Shown piece after piece: positions 1 to 10,829 of a stretch of 57,405 bases of DNA. The position numbers were made by a program, and so were the translations under genes. This DNA is from Haemophilus parainfluenzae (lineage in GTDB: Bacteria > Pseudomonadota > Gammaproteobacteria > Enterobacterales > Pasteurellaceae). Numbering within the stretch: position 1 is the stretch's first letter; each line of letters opens with the position of its first letter. The notes beneath the pieces are model-generated. The model was not told the origin of the DNA, searched no databases, and saw only the letters and a list, made by a program, of their open reading frames with translations. The DNA lies in contig NZ_LR134481.1 in NCBI RefSeq assembly GCF_900638025.1, positions 2,005,001 to 2,062,405 on the forward strand, written 5' to 3'.

Positions 1-157
1 TTAGCACCTATTAAGACTTCAAAATTAAAAAATATTTTTAAAACATGTCAATCAACAAGTGCCCACACAGATTGTCTGATATATTGTTAAAGAGCAAAAA
101 ATAACGACGCACTGGGTTTTATTACGTTTCACAACAGCGCGTCGTTGTGTGCGGCGT
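1..157 (-). promoter_or_regulatory. rRNA operon leader with boxB hairpin and boxA
   Basis: Read on the minus strand, this is the transcribed leader of an rrn operon whose 16S gene lies beyond the left edge. A boxB-like hairpin has arms at 135-146 and 103-114 (AACGACGCGCTG against CAGTGCGTCGTT, one mismatch). It is followed by boxA, TGCTCTTTAACAAT, at 83-96. Next come ATCAGACA and CTGTGTGGGCAC, which match the E. coli 16S leader rather than the 16S-23S spacer. In that family these elements load the Nus antitermination complex and start 30S processing. No 16S sequence is visible inside the window. Confidence 0.88.
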
Positions 158-215
158 ATTATAGGACTTTCAGAATTCTTTGCAAGTGCTTTTTTTAAAA
201 AAATGTAATTTTTTT
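158..215 (-). promoter_or_regulatory. rRNA operon promoter (leftward)
   Basis: On the minus strand, TTGCAA (-35, 180-185) and TATAAT (-10, 158-163) are separated by 16 bases. A GC-rich discriminator (ACGCCGCAC) follows, as is usual at stringently controlled rRNA promoters. An A/T tract upstream (about 190-215) fits an UP element. The site lies between the murI stop and the boxB/boxA leader, so it drives the rrn operon. Only one promoter is apparent; upstream FIS sites cannot be judged. Confidence 0.85.
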
Positions 216-254
216 GCTATTTGCTTAGAAACACACCAACATGACGAGAAAAAA

Positions 255-1046
255 TCATTTTAAAACGGTAATGCCATCAAATCCCCAAAGGGCTAATGCC
301 TGTTCTAATTGATGTTTACTCTCTAGGTCCTGTGTACAAAAAACCTGATTTTTCACCTCTAATTTTGACCGCACTTCTAATTTATCAAGCAAGAACTGCA
401 ACCGCTTGGCAATAGCGAATCCTGGATCCATAAAATTCTTCACTTGAGGTAAGCAAATTTGAATTTCGTCTTTAATTAAAGGGAAATGCGTACAGCCTAA
501 ACAAATCGTATCTAAACTCTCTAGTGATGCCCAGGGACTTAATTCATTTTTCAATGCAATTAAATCAACCGATTTCCCTTGGATTTTATGTTCTGCGATT
601 TCAACCAGCTTAGTGGAGCCTAACCGTTCAACCACACAATGGGCGGCAAACTGATGAATAAGATCATTAACATAAGGGCGTTTAACCGTGCCCCTTGTCG
701 CCAATAGACCGATATGTTTCGTTTGTGAGATTTCTGCTGCTGGCTTAATAGCGGGCACGGTACCTACAATCGGAATAGAAAATTGCTCACGTAAAGGCGG
801 TAACACTACAGTACTCGCAGTATTACAAGCAATCACAATGGCATCAAGTGGATAATCCTGATTAATTTTTTTACAAATATCCAATGTTCGCTGAATGATT
901 GTTTCTTCTGATTTTTCTGAATAAGGAAAGCCAGCATTGTCAAAGCAATACAAATAACGGTTATCTGGCATCAGCTTTTTCGCTTCGCGATAAACGCTTA
1001 AGCCTCCCATTCCAGAATCAAAGAAAAGTACCGTTGATTTATTCAT
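255..1046 (-). CDS. murI: Glutamate racemase
   Basis: The 263-residue protein converts L-glutamate to D-glutamate for peptidoglycan synthesis in the cytosol. The N-terminal DSGMGGLS motif (residues 10-17) and the two catalytic cysteine motifs of cofactor-independent racemases are present: ACNTAS with Cys74, and a C-terminal CLGCTHFPL. Length is normal for the family. It starts at ATG 32 bases after recG, so it is probably the last gene of the gmk-rpoZ-spoT-recG run. Its stop lies just upstream of the rrn promoter, the same murI-rrn neighbourhood seen in E. coli. An uptake signal lies inside the gene at 368. Confidence 0.95.
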   Translation of the reverse strand: MNKSTVLFFDSGMGGLSVYREAKKLMPDNRYLYCFDNAGFPYSEKSEETIIQRTLDICKKINQDYPLDAIVIACNTASTVVLPPLREQFSIPIVGTVPAIKPAAEISQTKHIGLLATRGTVKRPYVNDLIHQFAAHCVVERLGSTKLVEIAEHKIQGKSVDLIALKNELSPWASLESLDTICLGCTHFPLIKDEIQICLPQVKNFMDPGFAIAKRLQFLLDKLEVRSKLEVKNQVFCTQDLESKHQLEQALALWGFDGITVLK

Positions 1047-1078
1047 TTATATAAAACTCTTTCAAAAATAACCGCACT

Positions 1079-3160
1079 TTAGGCATTCGAATAAATTTCT
1101 CGATTATTTAGCCAACGGCGGATTAAACTGTCTGCCACATCCGGATATTTTACAATTAATGCCTTAGCATAATGTTGAACTGTTGGGAGCATTTTACGAT
1201 CGCGCATTAAATTTGCCACTTTAAATTCGGCAATTCCTGTCTGTTTAGTGCCCAATACTTCACCTGGACCACGAATTTCTAAATCTTTCTCTGAAATAAC
1301 AAAGCCATCTTGGCTATCACGCAATACCTGTAAACGTTTTTGCGACACTTTACCCAACGGCGGTTTATACATTAAGACACAAAAAGACGCTGTACTGCCA
1401 CGCCCTACCCGTCCACGCAGCTGATGAAGTTGTGATAAGCCCAAACGCTCTGCATTTTCAATAATCATTAGACTGGCATTCGGCACATCTACGCCCACTT
1501 CGATCACGGTTGTAGCCACAAGCAAATCGAGTTCTGCATTTTTAAAGGCAGCCATAATATCTTGTTTTTCTTGCGGTTTCATTCGCCCATGTACAAGGCC
1601 AATTTTAAGCATCGGCAAGGCTTTCGTTAAATCTTCCCAAATTGCCTCGGCTGCTTGCGCTTCTAGCATTTCAGACTCATCAATTAACGTACAAACCCAA
1701 TAAGCCTGACGTTTTTCATTAATACAGGCACTTTTGACTCGAGCAACGATTTCATCGCGACGCTCTTCAGAAATAACCACTGTCGTAATCGGCGTTCTAC
1801 CCGGTGGCAATTCGTCAATAATTGATGTATCGAGATCGGCATAAACCGTCATCGCTAATGTTCTCGGGATTGGTGTTGCTGTCATAATCAGTTGATGTGG
1901 ATAAAACCCTGCTTTTTCGCCTTTTTCTCGCAACATCAAACGTTGATGCACACCAAAACGATGCTGTTCATCTATAATCACCAAGGCTAAATCCGCAAAT
2001 TCCACTTCTTCTTGGAATAAAGCATGTGTGCCCACTACCATTTGCACAGTACCCGATTTAATCTTTTCCAATTCGGTTTGGCGAGCTTTCCCTTTCACCT
2101 TACCCGCTAACCAGCCTACTTCAATACCAAAAGGTTCTAACCAACGGCGGAAATTATTTGCATGCTGTTCCGCTAAAATCTCTGTTGGCGCCATTAAAGC
2201 CACTTGTTTGCCATTATCAATCGCTAATAAGGCGGCTAATGCTGCTACCAATGTTTTTCCTGAACCTACGTCGCCCTGAACAAGTCGCATCATTGGATAA
2301 TCTTTCGCTAAATCCTGTTCAATATCCGCCACCACTCTATTTTGGGCATTTGTTGGTTGAAAAGGCAAAGATGCAAGAAAACGTTGCTTCAAATCGGTTT
2401 GATAATGCAATGGCAACGCTAAAAACTGCTGCGTACCCAACCGCACTTTTTGCATCGCAAGATTATGCGCAAGAAGCTCTTCAAAGATAAGTCGTTGTTG
2501 TGCGGGATGCTGTCCTTTCTCCAAAACATCTAATGAGATATCTGGCGGCGGACGATGCAAAAATCGAATCGCATCCTTTAGGCTAAAAGGATGTGGATTA
2601 AATTCATTAGGTAAAATTTCCGTTAATTGGATTTTATCGAGTAAAGCCAATGCTTGATCGGTTAGCTTACGTAATGAATTTTGTTTTAAACCTTCCGTTG
2701 TGGAATAGATAGGCGTAAGTGTTTCCTCTAAAACCAATGGTGCATTATCCCGAATAATTTGATATTCAGGATGATGAATTTCCGCCATAAAACGCCCGCG
2801 TTTAATTTCACCAAACGCTTTGACGCGCGTACCAATCTGAAAACTGTTTTTCATCCCCGCATTAAAATTGAAGAAACGGAGCATAATCTTGCTCGTTCCA
2901 TCAGAAAGACTTACGGTTAAAATAGGACGGCGCCCAAAGGCAACTTCACAAGTTTGGACAACCCCTTCAATGGTGGCATATTGTTCAGGACGAAGATCGG
3001 CAATAGGCGTAATTCTCGTGCGATCTTCATAACGGATTGGTAAATGAAAAAGTAAGTCTTGGAGATTATAAATTCCAATACGGCTTAATTTATCGGAGAT
3101 TGCCGCACCTACACCCGATAAAGTGGTTAGAGGAACGGCATCGAGAAGTTGTGTACTCAT
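1079..3160 (-). CDS. recG: ATP-dependent DNA helicase RecG
   Basis: The 693-residue protein matches full-length RecG, the branch-migration helicase that remodels stalled forks and Holliday junctions. An N-terminal wedge/OB domain comes first. The superfamily 2 motifs follow in order: Walker A GDVGSGKT near residue 297, the DEQH box in IIDEQHRFG, TATPIPRT, and a C-terminal helicase half with QLRGRVGRG. Its ATG overlaps the spoT stop by one base (TAATG), so the two are translationally coupled. E. coli has trmH between spoT and recG; here it is absent. No damage is seen. Confidence 0.97.
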   Translation of the reverse strand: MSTQLLDAVPLTTLSGVGAAISDKLSRIGIYNLQDLLFHLPIRYEDRTRITPIADLRPEQYATIEGVVQTCEVAFGRRPILTVSLSDGTSKIMLRFFNFNAGMKNSFQIGTRVKAFGEIKRGRFMAEIHHPEYQIIRDNAPLVLEETLTPIYSTTEGLKQNSLRKLTDQALALLDKIQLTEILPNEFNPHPFSLKDAIRFLHRPPPDISLDVLEKGQHPAQQRLIFEELLAHNLAMQKVRLGTQQFLALPLHYQTDLKQRFLASLPFQPTNAQNRVVADIEQDLAKDYPMMRLVQGDVGSGKTLVAALAALLAIDNGKQVALMAPTEILAEQHANNFRRWLEPFGIEVGWLAGKVKGKARQTELEKIKSGTVQMVVGTHALFQEEVEFADLALVIIDEQHRFGVHQRLMLREKGEKAGFYPHQLIMTATPIPRTLAMTVYADLDTSIIDELPPGRTPITTVVISEERRDEIVARVKSACINEKRQAYWVCTLIDESEMLEAQAAEAIWEDLTKALPMLKIGLVHGRMKPQEKQDIMAAFKNAELDLLVATTVIEVGVDVPNASLMIIENAERLGLSQLHQLRGRVGRGSTASFCVLMYKPPLGKVSQKRLQVLRDSQDGFVISEKDLEIRGPGEVLGTKQTGIAEFKVANLMRDRKMLPTVQHYAKALIVKYPDVADSLIRRWLNNREIYSNA

Positions 3161-5280
3161 TATGCTTCATTAATATTGCGCTTCAAACGAATCACACTGG
3201 TAATTTGTTTGATTTTTCGCATAATGTTTTCTAAATGATAGATATCTCTTGCGCCAACTTGGATAATGACTAATAGCAGATTATTCTCTAATTCTTCAGT
3301 CCAAATACTTTGAATATTACTTTCACAAGTCGCGACCGCTGTCATGAGGCTACCTAATACATTTTGTTCATTAAGCATTTCGATGTGTAATTCGGCATCA
3401 AAATTGACCGCACTTTCAGCCTCTTCCCATTTTGCCGCGGTGAAATCTTTGGCATTACTTGACGTTAAATTAGAACAAGCTTGATGATGTACAACCACAC
3501 CTTTCTTCGCTGTACTTAATGCCACGATCGGATCACCCGGAATTGGATGACAACATTGAGCGAAAGACGCTTTCATTTCGCCATCTCGGCTTAACGTTAG
3601 CATACTTTGTGTATTTTCAGACACACCATCCACATCAATTTCAATGGCTTCATCCATTAATTGATGCGCAATAACACTCGACATTTGATTGCCCACACCG
3701 ATTTCCTCAAAAAGCTCATTGAGGCTTGAAAGGTTCAATTCATTTAGTAGCGCTTGGATTTTCTCTTCAGAAACTTCAGAGAGATAATGAGGTTTCAAAG
3801 CCATTTCTAGCTGTTTTTTGCCCGTCTGAACCGCATCATCTGCACGCAATAATTTTAAGAAATGACGAATGCGGGTTCTTGCGCGAGCCGTCACGACAAA
3901 GTTTAACCAGTTAACGCTTGGATGAGTATTTTCACTGGTCACAATCTCAACGGTTTGACCAGACTCTAAAGCTTGTGATAACGGATAAGGTTTATGCTCT
4001 ACTACTGCCGCAACACAATGATTTCCCACATCAGAATGCACGGCATAAGCAAAATCGACAGCTGTTGCACCCATTGGTAATTCAACGATGCGACCTTTCG
4101 GCGTAAAGACATAGATTTCTTTTGGGAAAAACTCTGATTTAACATTTTCAATAAACTCAAAAGAGTTACCCACGTTCTGTTGAATATCCACCAAGCTTTG
4201 CAACCAACGTTGTGCACGTACTTGAGCGGTGGTACTATCGTTTTTACCACCTTCTTTATACACCCAATGAGCGGTAACGCCCATTTCAGCAACCTGTTCC
4301 ATTTCTTCAGTTTGCAAATGGACTTCCACAGGCACCCCATGAGGGCCAATCATTGAGGTTTGTAGTGCTTGGTAGCCATTTGCACGTGGCACGGCAATAT
4401 AATCTTTCACTTTACCAGGGCGAGGCTTATACAAACTATGCATTTGCCCCAATCCGCGATAGCAATCATCCACCGAATTCACAATGACACGAAAAGCATA
4501 AATATCCATAATCGAATGGAATTTCTGATCTTTCGTACGCATTTTTTGGTAAATTTTATAGAGATGTTTTTCACGTCCCCAAATACGATTTGTAATACCT
4601 ACATTATCAAGACGCTGTGAAATATCATTAGAAATGCGTTGAATCAATTCTTGACGAGAGCCACGCGCTTGCTCGACGAGCTTTTTAAGTACTTCATAAC
4701 GGCGAGGATGCATTGCTTCAAAAGATAAATCTTCTAATTCATTTTTGATATGCTCAATGCCTAAACGGTGGGCTAATGGACAGTAAATCTCTAAAGTTTC
4801 TTTTGCGATACGACGACGTTTATCCGGACGTAATGAACCCAATGTTCGCATATTATGGGTACGGTCAGCTAGTTTGATTAAGACAACGCGAATATCTCGA
4901 GTCATCGCTAAAATCATTTTGCGGAAGTTTTCAACCTGCGCTTCTTGGCGGGTACGGAATTTCAATTTATCTAGTTTAGATACGCCATCAACAATTTCGG
5001 CTACGCTAGCGCCAAATTCATCTTTTAATTGGGATTCGGTATAAGGAGTATCTTCGATAACATCATGCAATAATGCGGCCATGATTGCTTCATGGTCTAA
5101 ATGCATTTCTGCGATGATTGAGGCTACCGCAACAGGGTGAGTAATATAAGGTTCGCCGCTTGAGCGAAATTGTCCTTCGTGAGCATCTCGCGCAATGACG
5201 AATGCACGTTTGATTAATTCAATTTTATCGGCGGGCAAATACCCCTGAATAATTCGATATAAATCTGCAAACAATTCCAA
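3160..5280 (-). CDS. spoT: Bifunctional (p)ppGpp synthetase/hydrolase SpoT
   Basis: The 706-residue protein has the full RelA/SpoT architecture. The N-terminal HD hydrolase domain carries HPVAVAS and ALLHDVIEDT (about residues 50-75). The synthetase domain has DIYAFRVIV near 260. A TGS domain lies around 385-445 and an ACT domain at the C-terminus. It makes and removes the stringent alarmone and sets growth-rate control of promoters such as the rrn promoter in this window. The start codon is TTG, as in E. coli spoT, behind an AGG-containing leader. It follows rpoZ by about 75 bases, the classic gmk-rpoZ-spoT order. Confidence 0.96.
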   Translation of the reverse strand: MELFADLYRIIQGYLPADKIELIKRAFVIARDAHEGQFRSSGEPYITHPVAVASIIAEMHLDHEAIMAALLHDVIEDTPYTESQLKDEFGASVAEIVDGVSKLDKLKFRTRQEAQVENFRKMILAMTRDIRVVLIKLADRTHNMRTLGSLRPDKRRRIAKETLEIYCPLAHRLGIEHIKNELEDLSFEAMHPRRYEVLKKLVEQARGSRQELIQRISNDISQRLDNVGITNRIWGREKHLYKIYQKMRTKDQKFHSIMDIYAFRVIVNSVDDCYRGLGQMHSLYKPRPGKVKDYIAVPRANGYQALQTSMIGPHGVPVEVHLQTEEMEQVAEMGVTAHWVYKEGGKNDSTTAQVRAQRWLQSLVDIQQNVGNSFEFIENVKSEFFPKEIYVFTPKGRIVELPMGATAVDFAYAVHSDVGNHCVAAVVEHKPYPLSQALESGQTVEIVTSENTHPSVNWLNFVVTARARTRIRHFLKLLRADDAVQTGKKQLEMALKPHYLSEVSEEKIQALLNELNLSSLNELFEEIGVGNQMSSVIAHQLMDEAIEIDVDGVSENTQSMLTLSRDGEMKASFAQCCHPIPGDPIVALSTAKKGVVVHHQACSNLTSSNAKDFTAAKWEEAESAVNFDAELHIEMLNEQNVLGSLMTAVATCESNIQSIWTEELENNLLLVIIQVGARDIYHLENIMRKIKQITSVIRLKRNINEA

Positions 5281-5355
5281 AGGACACCTGACTTTTTGTA
5301 GAGAGAAAGACTAGGCGATCAAAATAGCTTTAATTTTGACCGCACTTTAATGAGA

Positions 5356-5622
5356 TTATTCTGCGATTAACGCTACTGCTACTTCTTCGTTACGTTGAGA
5401 AGCTGCCACATCTAAATACTCTTTTGCATCCATGATTTCTTGGTTGATTAATCCTTTTTCGATTTCACGTAATGCGATTACTGTTGGTTTATCGTTATCT
5501 TCCGGCACTAACGGCTCACTTTGATGCAACTCTAATTGTCTCGCACGACGAGCGGCGGTTAAAATTAAATCAAAACGGTTACCAATTTTTTCTACTGCAT
5601 CTTGCACAGTCACTCGAGCCAT
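5356..5622 (-). CDS. rpoZ: RNA polymerase omega subunit
   Basis: The 88-residue protein begins [19 protein letters not shown], the standard omega N-terminus, and has the conserved ALREIEKG helix. Omega helps assemble the beta' subunit of RNA polymerase and forms part of a ppGpp-binding site, which suits its place just upstream of spoT. The ATG is 60 bases downstream of gmk. An uptake signal at 5339 sits in the rpoZ-spoT gap. Length is normal. Confidence 0.96.
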   Translation of the reverse strand: MARVTVQDAVEKIGNRFDLILTAARRARQLELHQSEPLVPEDNDKPTVIALREIEKGLINQEIMDAKEYLDVAASQRNEEVAVALIAE

Positions 5623-5682
5623 GTTTTACTCCGATGTTAAAAATAATGTCTATAAAGGGAAAATATTGTACTCAATTCAAGC

Positions 5683-6309
5683 TTATTTTGCTAGTAGCTG
5701 ATGAATTAAGTCCGCATTTTCTGTTTGTTGATAAGCTTTGGTCAAGCGCTCTGCCTGTAAAATGCTTTGTAAATCGGCCAATGCCTGTTCAAAATTATCA
5801 TTCACAATAACGTAATCATATTCATCATAATGCGAAATTTCGCTGATTGCTTTTGACATTCGCTCAGCAATGACCTCTTTGCTATCCTGTCCGCGTCCAA
5901 CCAAGCGACGCTCCAATTCTGGCAATGATGGAGGCAAAATAAAAATGCTTTTTACAGAAGGTACTTTTTGACGAATTTGCTGCGCACCTTGCCAGTCAAT
6001 ATCTAAAAACACATCAATGCCTTTTGCTAAGTTTTCTTCAATTGCTGGCAATGAAGTGCCGTAATAATTGCCACCAAACACTTTTGCATATTCTAAGAAG
6101 TGACCTTTTTCAATTAAGGTTTCAAATTCTTCTACTGAAACAAAATAATAATGCACACCATGACTTTCACCTGGTCGAGGTGAACGCGTTGTGTGTGAAA
6201 TAGATACCATTTTTTTCGTACCTTGATTTTTTTCTAATAACGCGGAAATTAATGATGACTTACCCGCCCCACTTGGGGCAGAAAGAATGTATAAATTACC
6301 TTGAGACAT
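5683..6309 (-). CDS. gmk: Guanylate kinase
   Basis: The 208-residue enzyme phosphorylates GMP to GDP with ATP. The P-loop is [10 protein letters not shown] (about residues 9-18), followed by the GMP-binding segment with [11 protein letters not shown] and the HYYFV stretch. I place the start at the ATG at 6309 (MSQGNLYI). It has a GAAGAGG ribosome site and gives the usual family length, although the frame stays open 21 codons further upstream. It heads the leftward gmk-rpoZ-spoT-recG-murI run. Confidence 0.95.
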   Translation of the reverse strand: MSQGNLYILSAPSGAGKSSLISALLEKNQGTKKMVSISHTTRSPRPGESHGVHYYFVSVEEFETLIEKGHFLEYAKVFGGNYYGTSLPAIEENLAKGIDVFLDIDWQGAQQIRQKVPSVKSIFILPPSLPELERRLVGRGQDSKEVIAERMSKAISEISHYDEYDYVIVNDNFEQALADLQSILQAERLTKAYQQTENADLIHQLLAK

Positions 6310-6402
6310 AATTGAAACCTCTTCTTGTTGTTTGTTTTTATTATACAAAAAGAAAAGGAAAAGTGCGGTCAAATTTTCATTTGTTTTACCAAATTATTAA
6401 AA

Positions 6403-6466
6403 ACTGATCGAGATCACAAAAAAGTGGTATATACCCTTTTTTTTATCAAAATGCCCATGCTATAAT
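6403..6466 (+). promoter_or_regulatory. gapA promoter with a CRP-like site
   Basis: An extended -10 element, TGCTATAAT (TATAAT at 6461-6466), lies 63 bases before the gapA ATG, with only a weak T-rich -35. ACTGATCGAGATCACA at 6403-6418 matches 13 of 16 bases of the TGTGATCTAGATCACA CRP consensus. Its centre is about 62 bases upstream of the expected start point, the class I activation position. Binding is inferred from sequence only. Confidence 0.6.
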
Positions 6467-6501
6467 CCACGGGAACTCGTGAGAGCAACGATTTTGTTTA
6501 A

Positions 6502-7548
<1,047 letters not shown>

Positions 7549-7568
7549 TCAAAATCGCTAAAAAATTG

Positions 7569-7594
7569 ACCGCTCTTTTTAGAGCGGTTTTTTT
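7569..7594 (+). terminator. Rho-independent terminator of gapA
   Basis: Stem ACCGCTCT / AGAGCGGT with a TTTT loop, followed by six T residues, begins 20 bases after the gapA stop. The stem is one base off the uptake-signal core, suggesting a diverged uptake-signal pair. The 180 bases between it and the next gene are AT-rich and contain only a presumed promoter. Confidence 0.92.
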
Positions 7595-7776
7595 ATTTCC
7601 AATCCATTTCACTTAATCAATATTTTTAAAATTCTTTATTTCTCATCCAGAGATAAAAATAGAAAAATAAATATGTCTATTATTTATTCTATATTCACAA
7701 AATAACAACATTTCACTAGATTTTAAATTTATTTCGTTTATATTAGCGTACAGTTGTTCGCTCAAATAAGGCTTAT

Positions 7777-9594
7777 ATGAATTTAGAACGTCATTTCGTC
7801 AATCGAATTCGCCAACAGGCAAAAACTCGTCAAAATGCAACCGCACTTCGCCATAAAATTAATGGCTTATGGAAAGATATTTCGTGGAACGCATTTCAAC
7901 AACAGCTTGATCAGCTTTCATTAGCTTTTCTTGCTTGCAATATTCAAGTACAAGATAAAATTGCAATTTTTGCGCACAATATGTCACGTTGGACAATCGC
8001 AGATATTGCGGCACTTCAAGTCCGTGCCATTACCGTTCCAATTTATGCGACCAATACTGCACAACAGGCAGAATTTATTTTAAATCATGCTGATGTCAAA
8101 ATACTGTTTGTTGGCGATCAAGAACAATATGATCAAGCGTTAGAAATTGCGTATCAATGTCCACAATTACAAAAAATTGTGGCCATGAAAGAACAAATTC
8201 AACTGACAGAAACTACCCTTTCCTACCATTGGGACGATTTAATTCAATTAGGTACAGAAGAATTCCAAACTGAATTTGAAACTCGCTTAGCAAGTAAGAC
8301 AATAGATGATTTATTCACGATCATCTATACCTCAGGCACAACAGGTGAACCGAAAGGCGTAATGCTTGATTACAGTAACTTAGCGCATCAACTTGAAGCC
8401 CATGATATTGCATTAGATGTTAATCAAGATGAGGTTTCACTTTCTTTTTTACCATTTAGTCACATTTTTGAGCGTGCTTGGGTTGCCTATGTGTTACATC
8501 GCGGAGCAATCCTTTGTTATCTCGAAGATACTAATCAAGTACGTGAAGCATTAACAGAAGTGCGCCCAACCTTTATGTGTGCAGTACCGCGTTTCTATGA
8601 AAAAATTTATTCTGCTGTACTGGATAAAGTCCAAAAAGCCCCTTTTATTCGTCAGATGATTTTCCACTGGGCGATTGCAGTGGGACAAAAACGTTTTTAT
8701 CTTCTCTCTCAAAATAAAAAAGTCCCGTTCTTCTTGCAAAAACGCTATGCACTGGCCGATAAACTGGTGCTTTCTAAACTACGTTCATTGTTAGGCGGAC
8801 GTATTAAAATGATGCCCTGCGGTGGCGCAAAATTAGAACCAACCATTGGCCTTTTCTTCCATAGCATTGGGATTAATATCAAACTCGGTTATGGCATGAC
8901 TGAAACCACGGCTACTGTTTCTTGCTGGGATGACCATCATTTTAATCCGAATTCTATTGGTAAATTAATGCCAAACGCAGAAGTTAAAATTGGGGAAAAT
9001 AATGAGATTCTGGTGCGTGGCGGCATGGTGATGAAAGGTTACTATAAAAAGCCAGAAGAAACGGCTCAAGCTTTCACCGAAGATGGTTTCTTGAAAACGG
9101 GAGATGCGGGTGAGTTTGATGCTGATGGTAATTTATTTATTACCGACCGTATTAAAGAATTGATGAAAACGTCTAATGGTAAATACATTGCGCCACAATA
9201 TATCGAAGGTAAAATCGGTAAAGATAAATTTATCGAACAAATTGCGATTATTGCCGATGCAAAAAAATATGTTTCAGCGTTGATCGTACCTTGTTTTGAT
9301 AGCGTAGAAGAATATGCGAAAAAACTGAATATTAAGTATCAAGATCGCATGGAATTACTCAAACACTCTGATATTATCAAAATGTTTGAGCAACGTATCG
9401 AAAGTCTTCAAAAAGAACTGGCGCACTTCGAGCAAGTGAAGAAATTTACGTTACTCTCTCAGGCATTTAGCGTAAAACTTGGTGAAATCACGCCTACGCT
9501 CAAGTTACGCCGAAAGGTGATTATGGAACGTTATCGTCATATTATTGATTCGATGTATTCCAACAATAAAGAGAACAAGGAAAATAAAAAATAA
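7777..9594 (+). CDS. fadD: Long-chain fatty acid-CoA ligase (AMP-forming)
   Basis: The 605-residue protein belongs to the ANL adenylate-forming superfamily and resembles the Haemophilus long-chain acyl-CoA synthetase that follows gapA in H. influenzae. It activates fatty acids to acyl-AMP and then acyl-CoA. The AMP-binding motif [12 protein letters not shown] (about residues 185-196), GYGMTET near 370 and the hinge KTGDAG are present. It is closer to FAA1/long-chain ligases of the larger type than to E. coli FadD, so the symbol is approximate. The start is ATG after AATAAGG. It is followed by a terminator that an insertion sequence has split. Confidence 0.87.
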   Translation: MNLERHFVNRIRQQAKTRQNATALRHKINGLWKDISWNAFQQQLDQLSLAFLACNIQVQDKIAIFAHNMSRWTIADIAALQVRAITVPIYATNTAQQAEFILNHADVKILFVGDQEQYDQALEIAYQCPQLQKIVAMKEQIQLTETTLSYHWDDLIQLGTEEFQTEFETRLASKTIDDLFTIIYTSGTTGEPKGVMLDYSNLAHQLEAHDIALDVNQDEVSLSFLPFSHIFERAWVAYVLHRGAILCYLEDTNQVREALTEVRPTFMCAVPRFYEKIYSAVLDKVQKAPFIRQMIFHWAIAVGQKRFYLLSQNKKVPFFLQKRYALADKLVLSKLRSLLGGRIKMMPCGGAKLEPTIGLFFHSIGINIKLGYGMTETTATVSCWDDHHFNPNSIGKLMPNAEVKIGENNEILVRGGMVMKGYYKKPEETAQAFTEDGFLKTGDAGEFDADGNLFITDRIKELMKTSNGKYIAPQYIEGKIGKDKFIEQIAIIADAKKYVSALIVPCFDSVEEYAKKLNIKYQDRMELLKHSDIIKMFEQRIESLQKELAHFEQVKKFTLLSQAFSVKLGEITPTLKLRRKVIMERYRHIIDSMYSNNKENKENKK

Positions 9595-9596
9595 AA

Positions 9597-9611
9597 AAAG
9601 TGCGGTGAATT
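9597..9611 (+). terminator. Left half of a terminator interrupted by an insertion sequence
   Basis: The left half here (uptake signal at 9599-9607, then GAATT) pairs with TTTCACCGC plus a T-rich run starting at 10857. With the insertion and one copy of its ATT duplication removed, GCGGTGAATTTCACCGC is restored. The element therefore landed in the loop of a hairpin that once ended fadD (and possibly selD) transcription. Confidence 0.75.
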
Positions 9612-9669
9612 TGATCTGCACCCCAAAAGTTGGACTCAACAAACCAACAATTGAGGTGCAGATTTTTTT

Positions 9670-10023
9670 ATGGGTAAACACTACACAATCGAATTTAAAT
9701 TACAGGTTCTTCAACCTATTTTGAATGGGAAAATGAGTATTAGAGAAACTGCGCGTTTTTACAATATTCCTTCCAACTCCCTAGTCGGGACATGGTTGAA
9801 ACGATTTGAAAAAAGTGGCATAAAAGGACTTATTCCCCGTAAACCATCAGGACGACCGCCGATGAAACCCAAATATGCAAAAATGCCACCGCCACCCAAA
9901 ACTGAAGAAGACCGTTTACGCCTGAGAATTTTACAGCTTGAAGCGGAGGTAGCCTACCTAAAGGAGTTGAGAAGGCTCAGACTTCAGGACGAAGCCGAGC
10001 AACGGAAATTATCCAAAGGTTAA
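9670..10023 (+). CDS. IS3-family transposase OrfA
   Basis: The 117-residue protein has an N-terminal helix-turn-helix (KMSIRETARFYNIP then VGTWLKRFEKSG) that binds the element's ends. A proline-rich linker and a C-terminal coiled-coil-like LQLEAEVAYLKELRRLRL segment used for oligomerisation follow. It is encoded in the frame one base ahead of OrfB. The ATG follows the left inverted repeat closely, so the repeat probably overlaps the promoter. There is no strong ribosome site. Confidence 0.9.
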   Translation: MGKHYTIEFKLQVLQPILNGKMSIRETARFYNIPSNSLVGTWLKRFEKSGIKGLIPRKPSGRPPMKPKYAKMPPPPKTEEDRLRLRILQLEAEVAYLKELRRLRLQDEAEQRKLSKG

Positions 10024-10829
10024 GAACACGCTATCCGTTAAAATGGCTTTTAGGCTTTGCACAATTAGCGCGTAGTACGTTTTTTGCTAAACTTCAGATT
10101 AAACTGGATAAGGATGAGTTGTTGAAAAAGACCATTAAACGCATCAAAGCCAACCATCCTGATTATGGCTACCGACGTGTTCATGCCTGCTTGCCAGGCG
10201 TGAATCATAAAAAAGTTCAACGTTTAATGCAGACACTTGGGCTTCAAGTGCGGTCAAGAAAAAGCAAGAAATTTACGACCTATCGAGGCACGATAGGGGT
10301 GATTGCACCGAATCATCTTGAACGCGATTTTAGTGCAACGGCCCCGAACCAAAAATGGGTGACCGATATCACCGAGTTTAAGGCGAAAGATGGGAGCAAA
10401 GTCTATTTATCCCCAATTTTAGACTTATTTAACAATGAGATAGTTTCATATAATCTCAGCTATTCCCCAAACTGGGCGCAAGTAGAGGACATGTTAATGC
10501 AAGCCGTCAAAGGATTAAATAAAGCTTGTGGTGTCATTTTACATTCAGACCAGGGATGGCAATATCAAATGGTGGCTTATCGTCGAATCTTGGCTGAACA
10601 TGGCATCATTCAAAGTATGTCGAGAAAAGGGAATTGCTTGGACAACGCCGCAATGGAAAGTTTCTTTGGACGATTAAAAACAGAATGTTTTTATGGTCGG
10701 GAATTTAACAGTAGAGAGGAGATAGTTGATGCCGTCAGGGATTATTTGGATTACTATAATCACCGACGGATTCAACTAAAATTAAAAGGACTGAGTCCGG
10801 TACAATATCGAAAACAATCCTTTAAATAA
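9942..10829 (+). CDS. IS3-family transposase OrfB (DDE catalytic subunit)
   Basis: This frame is open from 9942 and lacks an ATG before the catalytic domain. It is therefore probably expressed as an OrfAB fusion by -1 slippage near the CTAAAGG at 9957-9963. The earliest alternative starts are TTG codons near 10119. The product carries an HTH_21-like region (HPDYGYRRVHA) and an rve integrase core. Its DDE residues are all present: WVTDITEF, LHSDQGWQYQ and AAMESFFGRLK. The last segment, YNHRRIQLKLKGLSPVQYR, is the standard family ending. The exact frameshift site is inferred. Confidence 0.85.
   Translation, partial: SGGSLPKGVEKAQTSGRSRATEIIQRLRTRYPLKWLLGFAQLARSTFFAKLQIKLDKDELLKKTIKRIKANHPDYGYRRVHACLPGVNHKKVQRLMQTLGLQVRSRKSKKFTTYRGTIGVIAPNHLERDFSATAPNQKWVTDITEFKAKDGSKVYLSPILDLFNNEIVSYNLSYSPNWAQVEDMLMQAVKGLNKACGVILHSDQGWQYQMVAYRRILAEHGIIQSMSRKGNCLDNAAMESFFGRLKTECFYGREFNSREEIVDAVRDYLDYYNHRRIQLKLKGLSPVQYRKQSFK

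Noticed and set aside
2158..2490. Plus-strand reading frames of 60-110 codons inside recG, spoT, hisS, ccmF and other genes
   Set aside because: They overlap strongly supported genes on the other strand, lack ribosome sites and show no recognisable domains.
10119..10829. OrfB as an independent gene starting at TTG 10119
   Set aside because: The frame is open and protein-like upstream to 9942 (for example RATEIIQRLRTRYPLKW), and IS150-type elements make OrfAB by frameshifting.
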